Below, one piece after another: positions 57,245 through 64,000 of a stretch of DNA of 64,000 bases (its first letter is position 1; each line of letters begins with the position of its first letter). Source of the DNA: Bowmanella yangjiangensis (GTDB lineage: Bacteria; Pseudomonadota; Gammaproteobacteria; Enterobacterales; Alteromonadaceae). A program made the position numbers and the translations under genes. Location: contig NZ_JAFKCS010000003.1 of NCBI RefSeq assembly GCF_017255015.1, positions 100,014-164,013 on the forward strand, read 5' to 3'. The notes under the pieces are model-generated. The model saw only the letters and a program-made list of their open reading frames with translations. It was not told where the DNA came from and did not search any database.

Positions 57245-58564
57245 CTAGTTAGGTATGGTCAGGACTTGTCCGATGCGAACCATATCCGAGTTCAGGTTGT
57301 TGGCGGCCTTTAGCTGACTGACCGGCACGTTGTAGCGTTGGGCCAGCAAGGACAACGACTCTCCTGGTGAAACCTTGTGGGTGCGATTGTCGCGCTTGTT
57401 CTTAGCCCACAAGGTACCGTCAGGCGGCATACGCTTAAAGTAGCGCTGCACCGCAACATACATGGCTTCAGCTAAATCTTCGCGAAACTTTGCCCAGTTT
57501 AAGTTCTTTTCTTCGGCTTTATTGGAAATGAAGCCGGTTTCTACCAGGATGGAGGGAATATCTGGTGAGGTTAGCACCGCCAGACTGGCCGCTTGCGGTA
57601 CTGATTTATGTAACTTGGTGATTTGCTTCATTTCCTTCAGCACTTCACGGCTGACTTCATAGCTGGTGGAAATGGAGTGGTCCATCGACATATCCAGTAG
57701 AGCCTGGGTCAGGTAGCGCTCACTTGCGGTATCCTGAATAACCTCGGCGGCACCACCAAGCAGTTCGGAATGTTTTTCGCTGTTTTCCAGCCAGCGACCC
57801 AGTTCAGAGTTAGCGCGGCGCATTGACAATACCCACACAGATGCGCCACTGGGCTGTGGGGTGGTATAAGCATCGGCGTGAATAGATACGAACAGGTCGG
57901 CTTTGCGCTGTCTGGCCATATCGGCACGTTTATTGGGGTGTATGTAATAATCGCCGGTACGGATCATGGCCGCTTTCATACCAGGGGTTTTGTTAATCCT
58001 GTCTGCCAGCATTTTGGCCACGCTCAGCGTAACGTTCTTTTCATAACTGCCGGAATAACCAATTGAGCCGGGGTCTTCTCCTCCGTGCCCGGCGTCAATA
58101 GCGACAACGATATCGCGGTTCTCACTTTGATCACTGCGCTTAACATTTGCCGACACGCTGTCGCTTTTTCCTCCGATATCTATAACCAGACGGTTTCCAT
58201 AGGGGGCTGTGGGAGGCAAGGCAAATATTTGTGTGTCGACGGCTTCTGTGAGATCAAAGACAACGCGAATAGCGTTTTTGTCTTTTGCATTACTGTAGCG
58301 AAGTCGTTTGATTAACTTGCTGTCGTTCTGGATTTTTGAAAAATCCAGGCTTTTGCGGGTATTGGCCAGATCAATGACTAACCTGGTTGGGTTTTGCAGG
58401 GGGAAATAGGTGAACTCAGGGGCGTCCTGCATATCGAATACCACCCGGGTATTCGAAGGCGAAGGCCAGATGCGAACACCATCTACCTGATTTTGTGCGA
58501 CTACCAGCGAACTGAAAAACGCCAGTAATAAGGTCAGCCAAAAATAAATTCTCTTATGTGCCAT
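57245..58564 (-). CDS. amiB: N-acetylmuramoyl-L-alanine amidase AmiB
   Basis: A 439-residue cell-separation amidase: signal peptide (IYFWLTLLLAFFSSLVVA), AMIN domain (30-140, septal targeting), the zinc amidase domain (IVVAIDAGHGGEDPGSIG with His, and Glu in ILVETGFISN), then a LysM domain at the end (VSPGESLSLLAQRYNVPVSQL). It sits between mutL and tsaE as in E. coli. Confidence 0.95.
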   Translation of the reverse strand: MAHKRIYFWLTLLLAFFSSLVVAQNQVDGVRIWPSPSNTRVVFDMQDAPEFTYFPLQNPTRLVIDLANTRKSLDFSKIQNDSKLIKRLRYSNAKDKNAIRVVFDLTEAVDTQIFALPPTAPYGNRLVIDIGGKSDSVSANVKRSDQSENRDIVVAIDAGHGGEDPGSIGYSGSYEKNVTLSVAKMLADRINKTPGMKAAMIRTGDYYIHPNKRADMARQRKADLFVSIHADAYTTPQPSGASVWVLSMRRANSELGRWLENSEKHSELLGGAAEVIQDTASERYLTQALLDMSMDHSISTSYEVSREVLKEMKQITKLHKSVPQAASLAVLTSPDIPSILVETGFISNKAEEKNLNWAKFREDLAEAMYVAVQRYFKRMPPDGTLWAKNKRDNRTHKVSPGESLSLLAQRYNVPVSQLKAANNLNSDMVRIGQVLTIPN

Positions 58565-58572
58565 GCGCTCTA

Positions 58573-59025
58573 TTATAGTTTTGCAAGCAATGCTTCTCCT
58601 CGTTCAGACAAGGCAAGCAGCTCAAAGGTTCGGCCAGGGTCACTAAACGCTATGTTAATCTGCAAATCCGCCGGGGCCAAGAGTTGCCCTCCTTTTTGCG
58701 GCCATTCGATTAAACATAGACAGTCGGGTTCAAAATAATCTCGGATACCAATAAATTCCAATTCTTCGGGATCGCTGAGGCGATACAGATCAAAGTGGAA
58801 TATCCGCCAGTTGCCCACCTGATATGGCTCAACCAAGGTATAAGTCGGGCTTTTCACTCTACCGCTGTAGCCTAGCGCCTGGATAAAGCTGCGACAAAAA
58901 CTGGTTTTGCCAGCGCCTAAATCACCGTGCAAATAAATCACCGTAGCACTGTCACAAGCCTTGGCCAGCTTGGCTGCCAATTCAGCGGTGGCCTGCTCAT
59001 CATTTACATCTACGCGTATCGTCAT
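58573..59025 (-). CDS. tsaE: tRNA threonylcarbamoyladenosine biosynthesis ATPase TsaE
   Basis: A 150-residue P-loop ATPase with [17 protein letters not shown] and PTYTLVEPY, which works with TsaB and TsaD to make t6A37 in tRNA. It starts directly after the nnr stop (no gap) and belongs to the nnr-tsaE-amiB-mutL-miaA-hfq operon. Confidence 0.96.
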   Translation of the reverse strand: MTIRVDVNDEQATAELAAKLAKACDSATVIYLHGDLGAGKTSFCRSFIQALGYSGRVKSPTYTLVEPYQVGNWRIFHFDLYRLSDPEELEFIGIRDYFEPDCLCLIEWPQKGGQLLAPADLQINIAFSDPGRTFELLALSERGEALLAKL

Positions 59026-60528
59026 TTAGCGATTAACCAGTTTTCGTATAAAGGGCAACAAATCACTGGCCATCATACCACGTTCTCCGCTTTGTTGTGC
59101 AGCTTGGTCTGCCGCCGCGCTATGCAGGCTGGCGCCATACACGGTGGCTTCATCGTTACTTAACCCCTGAGCCACCAAACTGATAATTACCCCGCTAAGC
59201 AGGTCACCCATCCCCGGGCTGGCCATGCCGGGGTTGCCGTTGGTTAGTACTACATGTTGCTGCTGCGTTGCAATCAGAGTACCTGCGCCTTTGAGTAGTA
59301 CAGTGGCTTTATATTTCTGCTGAAGCTTGCCGAGTGCCTGGTAACGGTTATCTTCAATATCTGTTATCTGGCAGCCAAGCAACCTGGCTGCTTCCCCTGG
59401 GTGCGGAGTAAGTATGCAGTGGCTGGGTAATGCTCGTGACGAAGCAGCCAGTAAATTCAGGGCATCAGCGTCCAACAACAGAGGCTTAGGCTGCGTTGCT
59501 ACATAGTCCAGCACCTGATTGAAGAGATAACTGGCCCAGGTATCCTGGCCGAGACCCGGACCTAGGACAATACAGCTGGCCCACCCCAATAATGCCTTGA
59601 GGTCGTCGCTGTCCGCCAGCATCAGTTCTGGTAACCCCTGGCTGACCAACTGGCGATTTTCTGGGTGACAACAGGTTTTGACTAATCCGGCGCCTGTTCT
59701 AAGTGCCGCTTCACTAGTCAGGCGTATAGCCCCTGGCATACCGCGATTACCACCAATACATAGCACACGGCCAGCGCTACCTTTATGACTGTTTAGGGCA
59801 CGGCGAGGCAATACGGGCAGATAATTAAAATCCAGCAATTGCGCGCAAGGTGTTGCCAGTGATTGAAAAGTGTCGGCAATACCTAAATCATCGAAGATCA
59901 GCTTGCCGCTTTGTTGTTTGCCCCGCCCTGTTACTAAACCAGGCTTGATACCAACAAAAGTTATGGTTTGGTCGGCGCAGACTGCTGCGCCTGCCGACGC
60001 ACCGGTATCGGCAATTAACCCAGAGGGAATATCCAGGCTAAGCACGGGGATGTCGGCGTTTCGCAACGTCTCAATGACTTCTGCATAGGGCGATCTGAGC
60101 TGCCCTCGCGTACCTGTACCTAACAATGCATCGACAATCACCTCTGCATCAGCAAGGGATTGTGGCCAGCGGGTGGTTGTTCCCCCTTCGGCTACCCATC
60201 TGTTGCTGGCTTCGGTGGTATCCTGGCTGAACTTGGATACATCTCCCAGCAGTACCAAGCGAACATGCAGACCGGCTTGTTTGGCCAAACGTGCCACAAC
60301 AAATCCGTCACCGGCATTATTCCCCTGACCACATAGCACCAGGATCCTCTCTGCGTCCGGATAATATTGCTTAAGTGCCCTAAAAGCAGCCGCGCCAGCC
60401 CTTTCCATCAGCTCATACATGCTGACTGCGGCCAGCTTGGCAGCCTGGGCTTCATGGTTTCGTACCTGGTCTGCGCAAAACACTTTGTGTGCTAGACTGG
60501 CAGGCAATTTTAAGACGAACTGTTTCAA
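59026..60528 (-). CDS. nnr: Bifunctional NAD(P)H-hydrate repair enzyme Nnr
   Basis: A 500-residue fusion: N-terminal YjeF epimerase (residues 20-215, ILVLCGQGNNAGDGFVVARLA) and C-terminal ADP-dependent dehydratase (225-495, KGSAGRVLCIGGNRGMPGA and NPGMASPGMGDLLSGVI). It restores damaged NAD(P)H hydrates. The start is TTG at 60528 or at 60507; the first would overlap the queG ATG on the other strand, an unusually tight divergent arrangement. Confidence 0.93.
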   Translation of the reverse strand: MKQFVLKLPASLAHKVFCADQVRNHEAQAAKLAAVSMYELMERAGAAAFRALKQYYPDAERILVLCGQGNNAGDGFVVARLAKQAGLHVRLVLLGDVSKFSQDTTEASNRWVAEGGTTTRWPQSLADAEVIVDALLGTGTRGQLRSPYAEVIETLRNADIPVLSLDIPSGLIADTGASAGAAVCADQTITFVGIKPGLVTGRGKQQSGKLIFDDLGIADTFQSLATPCAQLLDFNYLPVLPRRALNSHKGSAGRVLCIGGNRGMPGAIRLTSEAALRTGAGLVKTCCHPENRQLVSQGLPELMLADSDDLKALLGWASCIVLGPGLGQDTWASYLFNQVLDYVATQPKPLLLDADALNLLAASSRALPSHCILTPHPGEAARLLGCQITDIEDNRYQALGKLQQKYKATVLLKGAGTLIATQQQHVVLTNGNPGMASPGMGDLLSGVIISLVAQGLSNDEATVYGASLHSAAADQAAQQSGERGMMASDLLPFIRKLVNR

Positions 60529-61670
60529 TGGCCGAACTCTGCGAAAAGGTCTTAGTGGACCTGACTGAACATATCAAGAGCTGGGGAAGAGCGCTAGGCT
60601 TTCAACAGGTGGGTATCTGCGATGTGGATCTGAGTCGTCATGAAGCACATCTGCAGGCCTGGCTGGATAAGGGCATGCATGGTGAGATGCAGTTTATGGC
60701 CGAACATGGCATGAAGCGGGCCCGTCCCGATGAGTTGCTGCCCGGTACCTTGCGAGTGGTTAGCGTGCGCATGGACTACCTCCCCCCTGATGCTGGCTTT
60801 GCCCGCAATTTGAAAAATCGTGAGCAAGCCTATATCAGTCGCTATGCCCTCGGACGCGACTACCATAAGTTACTCAGGCAGCGGTTGAAAAAGCTAGGTG
60901 AGATGATTCAGCAAAAAATCAGCGAGTTTGATCTGAGTTATCGTCCTTTTGTGGATTCTGCGCCGGTATTGGAACATGCAGTAGCTGAGAAAGCCGGTCT
61001 GGGCTGGACAGGCAAGCACTCACTGACCATTAATCGTCAGGCAGGCTCGTGGTTTTTCTTAGGCGAGCTGTTTATTAACTTGCCACTGCCGGTGGATCAA
61101 CCTGTGGAAGAGGGCTGTGGTAGTTGCACGGCCTGTATCACTATTTGTCCCACGGGCGCCATTGTTGCCCCTTATGTGGTGGATGCCAGGCGCTGTATTT
61201 CCTATCTGACCATTGAACAAAAAGGGGCGATACCGGAAGAATTCAGACCCCTGCTGGGTAACCGCATCTACGGCTGTGATGATTGCCAGTTGGTCTGCCC
61301 CTGGAATCGTTACGCACAGCTTACCGATGAAGCCGACTTTCATCCGCGTCAGCAGTTGCAAGGTAAAACCTTGCTGGAGCTATTTAGCTGGGATGAGGCG
61401 ACTTTTTTGAAAAATACCGAAGGCTCGCCCATACGTCGTATCGGGCATGAACGTTGGTTGCGCAATATTGCGGTGGGATTGGGGAATGCCCCCTATTCGC
61501 CAGATATAGTTGATGCATTGCAGCGTCAGCGGGACGCCAATACTGAAATGGTAAAAGAGCACATCGATTGGGCACTGGCTCAGCAGGCTGATAAAAAGCC
61601 TGGTCAACCTGACAGACAAACGCTGCGATTAATTCGCAGTGTGGAAAAAGGGTTGCCCAGAGACGCTTGA
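60528..61670 (+). CDS. queG: Epoxyqueuosine reductase QueG
   Basis: A 380-residue cobalamin- and 4Fe-4S-dependent enzyme that completes queuosine in tRNA. Iron-sulphur motifs are CGSCTACITICPTGAI and CDDCQLVCPWN. The start at 60528 (MAELCEKVLVDLTEHI) aligns with the family; earlier frame is inside nnr. It is divergent from nnr, the usual order in this group. Confidence 0.95.
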   Translation: MAELCEKVLVDLTEHIKSWGRALGFQQVGICDVDLSRHEAHLQAWLDKGMHGEMQFMAEHGMKRARPDELLPGTLRVVSVRMDYLPPDAGFARNLKNREQAYISRYALGRDYHKLLRQRLKKLGEMIQQKISEFDLSYRPFVDSAPVLEHAVAEKAGLGWTGKHSLTINRQAGSWFFLGELFINLPLPVDQPVEEGCGSCTACITICPTGAIVAPYVVDARRCISYLTIEQKGAIPEEFRPLLGNRIYGCDDCQLVCPWNRYAQLTDEADFHPRQQLQGKTLLELFSWDEATFLKNTEGSPIRRIGHERWLRNIAVGLGNAPYSPDIVDALQRQRDANTEMVKEHIDWALAQQADKKPGQPDRQTLRLIRSVEKGLPRDA

Positions 61671-61685
61671 TGTGCCCTTGCCTTC

Positions 61686-61715
61686 AAAGGTCGGTAGTCA
61701 AGACTGCCGACCTTT
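61686..61715. terminator. Bidirectional hairpin between queG and hemE
   Basis: AAAGGTCGGTAGTC / GACTGCCGACCTTT pair over 14 bases with one wobble and a 2-base gap, in the space between convergent genes. A clear T tract is missing, so it is a moderate terminator. Confidence 0.68.
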
Positions 61716-61726
61716 AAGAAGCTTCT

Positions 61727-62794
61727 TTAGGCTTTATGGTATTGCTGACTGTAGCGATGCACGGCGTCAACGAATACCTTGGCATGCTCTGGTGGTACGT
61801 CCGGGTGAATACCATGGCCCAGGTTAAATACATGACCGCTACCTTCACCAAAACCGGCCAGAATGGATTGCACTTCTTGTTCGATTCTTGCGGGTGGTGC
61901 ATAGAGCATGGAAGGATCCATATTTCCCTGTAGCGCTACTTTGTCACCAATTCTGGCTTTGGCGTCGGCGATATTAATTGTCCAGTCCAGTCCCACAGCA
62001 TCACAGCCTGTTGCTGCAATAGCCTCCAGCCACATACCACCATTTTTGGTGAATAACGTTACTGGTACACGGCGCCCTTCGTTTTCACGGGTCAGGCCGT
62101 CGACAATTTTGTGCATATAGCGCAGTGAGAACTCTTCATAATCACGCGGAGACAACACGCCACCCCAGGTATCAAATATCATGACGGATTGGGCGCCAGC
62201 GGCGACTTGTGCGTTCAAATACAGGATGACCGAATCTGCCAGCTTATCCAGCAACAGGTGCAGGGCGGCAGGTTCGGCAAACGCCATCTTCTTGATGATG
62301 TTGAAGCTCTTGGTCGAGCCGCCTTCCACCATATAAGTCGCCAAGGTCCAAGGGCTACCAGAGAATCCAATTAAAGGCACCTGGCCGTTCAGGCCTTTAC
62401 GGATAGTGCGTACGGCGTCCATCACATAACCCAGTTCTACTTCCGGATCAGGAACTGGCAATGCTTGAATCGCCGCCATATCGCGCAATGGGCGTTCAAA
62501 CTTGGGTCCTTCGCCGGTTTCAAAATACAGACCCAGACCCATGGCATCCGGAATCGTCAGAATATCGGAGAACAGGATGGCGGCGTCCAAATCAAAACGG
62601 CGAAGAGGTTGCAGAGTCACTTCGCAGGCCAATTCAGGGTTTTTACACAGTGACATAAAATCTCCCGCCTGCGCACGGGTTGCGCGGTACTCGGGCAAAT
62701 AACGGCCGGCCTGGCGCATCATCCATACAGGAGTGATATCCACAGGCTGCTTAAGTAACGCCCTCAAATATCTGTCATTTTGTAGTGGTTGCAT
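61727..62794 (-). CDS. hemE: Uroporphyrinogen decarboxylase
   Basis: A 355-residue enzyme (E. coli 354) removing four carboxyls from uroporphyrinogen III in haem synthesis. Motifs: [16 protein letters not shown] (residues 21-36), the catalytic Asp in [13 protein letters not shown], and [13 protein letters not shown]. It stands alone here. Confidence 0.97.
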   Translation of the reverse strand: MQPLQNDRYLRALLKQPVDITPVWMMRQAGRYLPEYRATRAQAGDFMSLCKNPELACEVTLQPLRRFDLDAAILFSDILTIPDAMGLGLYFETGEGPKFERPLRDMAAIQALPVPDPEVELGYVMDAVRTIRKGLNGQVPLIGFSGSPWTLATYMVEGGSTKSFNIIKKMAFAEPAALHLLLDKLADSVILYLNAQVAAGAQSVMIFDTWGGVLSPRDYEEFSLRYMHKIVDGLTRENEGRRVPVTLFTKNGGMWLEAIAATGCDAVGLDWTINIADAKARIGDKVALQGNMDPSMLYAPPARIEQEVQSILAGFGEGSGHVFNLGHGIHPDVPPEHAKVFVDAVHRYSQQYHKA

Positions 62795-62935
62795 GTGCTG
62801 CTCCTGTCTGATGCGCTAAAAAACCCGCGCATTCTACCAGCTAATACGACATCGATACACCAAGCAATCCTTGCGATGAATCAACGTTTGAAGCTTTAAA
62901 TGAAATGCTATTCATCCTATTTGAGGCATGAAAGC

Positions 62936-62965
62936 TTGCACTGCTTCGATATTCTTTGCTATAAA
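62936..62965 (+). promoter_or_regulatory. Sigma-70-type promoter of the candidate small RNA
   Basis: TTGCAC (62936-62941) and TATAAA (62960-62965) are spaced by 18 bases; both are close to the consensus. Predicted start is near 62972. No coding frame begins before the terminator at 63031. Confidence 0.55.
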
Positions 62966-62972
62966 ACCTCTG

Positions 62973-63062
62973 CGCTAGTGAAATCAAAATAAAAGAAGCC
63001 CGGTTACGGGACCTCCACGCTAAAATATTTAAGCCTTACCGTTTTCGGTAAGGCTTTTTTAT
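62973..63062 (+). ncRNA. Candidate Hfq-type small RNA
   Basis: About 90 bases between a good promoter and a strong terminator with no supported reading frame. It shows a small hairpin (CCCG-GTTA-CGGG, 62999-63010), then GGACCTCCACGC with an exposed ACCTCC, complementary to ribosome sites, then the AU-rich AAAATATTTAA and the terminator stem, an Hfq-type tail. Known families were not recognised. Confidence 0.5.
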
Positions 63063-63066
63063 TTTT
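63031..63066 (+). terminator. Strong rho-independent terminator
   Basis: Perfect 10-base stem AAGCCTTACC / GGTAAGGCTT with loop GTTTTC and a long T tract. No plus-strand gene ends nearby, which is why a short RNA is proposed upstream. The gap 63067-63449 holds no gene I can support. Confidence 0.88.
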
Positions 63067-63410
63067 GGCCTACCCGATCCGCATATCGGGGGGCGATGGT
63101 TTTTTGTTTTGTGCTATCACCGCTTGGTTGATAAAGCAAAAATTACAAAGCTTTTAAAGCTGCGCTTTGGACTATTACCCACCTTAGCTTTTCCATAGCA
63201 ATACAATAGGACGCCGATTTTGTCTTGTTGACTGCCGATTTTCTTATAGTGTTTTGGCTGCTGCTCGCACTATTATTTTAACACTATATTAACGAACGAT
63301 TGGTTGGCTGGTTCAGTCTTCCAAGTTCTGTCAGATGAGAGACAACCCTTTTGTCATCCGCAACTTAGCCGATCGAAAACTATCAGGCTCTGCGAATCTG
63401 AATGTAAAAA

Positions 63411-63429
63411 CCTGTGCACCCTGCACAGG
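63411..63429. promoter_or_regulatory. Palindrome before the DUF1080 gene
   Basis: CCTGTGCA-CCC-TGCACAGG, perfect 8-base arms, ends 20 bases before the ATG at 63450. It looks like a repressor operator or leader hairpin. Confidence 0.55.
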
Positions 63430-63449
63430 ATGAGAAAAAAGGAAAACGC

Positions 63450-64000
63450 ATGCTAAATCGTTCCGTTCTATCTGTAATGCTACTCGCCTCTTGTGTCTTT
63501 GCCGTTAGCGCAGCCGATAATCAGCTTTCAGAGAAGGAAAAAGCAGAGGGGTGGGAACTACTGTTTGATGGTCAGGACTTATCACAGTGGCGTAATTTCA
63601 AGCGCGATACATTGAGTGATAAGTGGCAGGCAAAAGACGGTGTGTTGCAACTATCCGGCGCTGGTGGTGGCGATATCCTGACCAAAAAGACCTATGAAAA
63701 TTTCGAGCTTCAGGTGGACTGGAAAATTTCCGCGGGGGGGAACAGCGGTATTTTTGTGTTGGTAGATGAAACCGGGAATGCCATTTACTCCCATGCGCCT
63801 GAAATTCAGATCCTGGATGATGCGCGCCATTCAGACAATAAGATTGATTCTCACCGTTCCGGCTCACTCTACGATTTACTCGCAGCGCCCGCATCTGCGC
63901 AAAAGCCAGCGGAAAACTGGAATCACGTGGTAATCAGATTGGAGCAAGGCCATTTGCAGGTATGGCAAAACGATGTGGTTACAACCAGTATCGTGATTGG
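63450..64000 (+). CDS. Secreted DUF1080-domain protein (3-keto-disaccharide hydrolase-like), N-terminal part
   Basis: The first 183 codons are present; the gene runs off the window. ATG at 63450 follows AAAAAAGGAAAA. A signal peptide (MLNRSVLSVMLLASCVFAVSA) leads to EGWELLFDGQDLSQWRNF and NSGIFVLVDE, HAPEIQILDD, the concanavalin-like beta-sandwich of DUF1080. Some members act on 3-keto sugars. The runs of G in the coding sequence do not shift the frame. Upstream palindrome may regulate it. Confidence 0.82.
   Translation, partial: MLNRSVLSVMLLASCVFAVSAADNQLSEKEKAEGWELLFDGQDLSQWRNFKRDTLSDKWQAKDGVLQLSGAGGGDILTKKTYENFELQVDWKISAGGNSGIFVLVDETGNAIYSHAPEIQILDDARHSDNKIDSHRSGSLYDLLAAPASAQKPAENWNHVVIRLEQGHLQVWQNDVVTTSIVI

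Overview
The window comes from a Gammaproteobacterium, most likely of the order Alteromonadales. The grounds are gene orders typical of that group: glnA, a DUF4124 gene, then ntrB-ntrC; the queG / nnr-tsaE-amiB-mutL-miaA-hfq-hflX-hflK-hflC run; fadB-fadA; and hutI | hutC-hutU-hutH. Genus cannot be fixed from sequence alone. I recognised no rRNA, tRNA or CRISPR array.

Layout. 0-8.1 kb: tail of an AspA/AstE-like deacylase, a VC2487-type glycosyltransferase with a PAP2 phosphatase, rraA, an arginase-fold enzyme that may be the missing formimidoylglutamase, and an RND efflux pair. 8.4-15.3 kb: typA, then the nitrogen module glnA-(DUF4124)-ntrB-ntrC, with NtrC-type palindromes and a sigma-54 promoter. 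15.3-18.3 kb: roxA, a LysR regulator and an SDR enzyme. 18.3-23.9 kb: small accessory genes, all on the minus strand, ending in an AT-rich serine hydrolase.

23.9-31.0 kb is the most unusual part. It is a sedentary chromosomal integron: a 321-residue integron integrase (IntI) on the plus strand, an attI region, and six gene cassettes running leftwards, each ended by an attC site. In five of the six, the first seven bases of the cassette are the exact complement of the R'' box of its own attC, so the boundaries check themselves. Cargo is three unrecognised small proteins, a 916-residue PHP-plus-SMC-like ATPase (a likely anti-phage protein of the TrlF/Ppl type), a yefM-yoeB module and a ccdA-ccdB module in reverse orientation. 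The intI leader has a perfect LexA box and a palindrome whose 16-base core equals the NtrC site in front of glnA. A deletion remnant of an IS110/IS1111-type element with hairpin-rich DNA lies at the far end of the array.

31.3-36.6 kb: the histidine-utilisation cluster with a HutC operator. hutU carries a single in-frame ochre stop at a normally tyrosine position, so the pathway is probably broken there, or the base call is wrong. 36.6-42.8 kb: an anchored coiled-coil protein, fklB, a renal-type dipeptidase, pepQ and slt. 43.1-46.4 kb: fadB-fadA. 46.5-48 kb: an orphan ECF sigma factor divergent from a secreted protein of unknown role. 48-61.7 kb: purA, DUF2065, an unusual class V aminotransferase, and the hfl/hfq/miaA/mutL/amiB/tsaE/nnr cluster with queG divergent. 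61.7-64 kb: hemE, a candidate small RNA with its own promoter and terminator, and the start of a secreted DUF1080 protein cut by the window edge.
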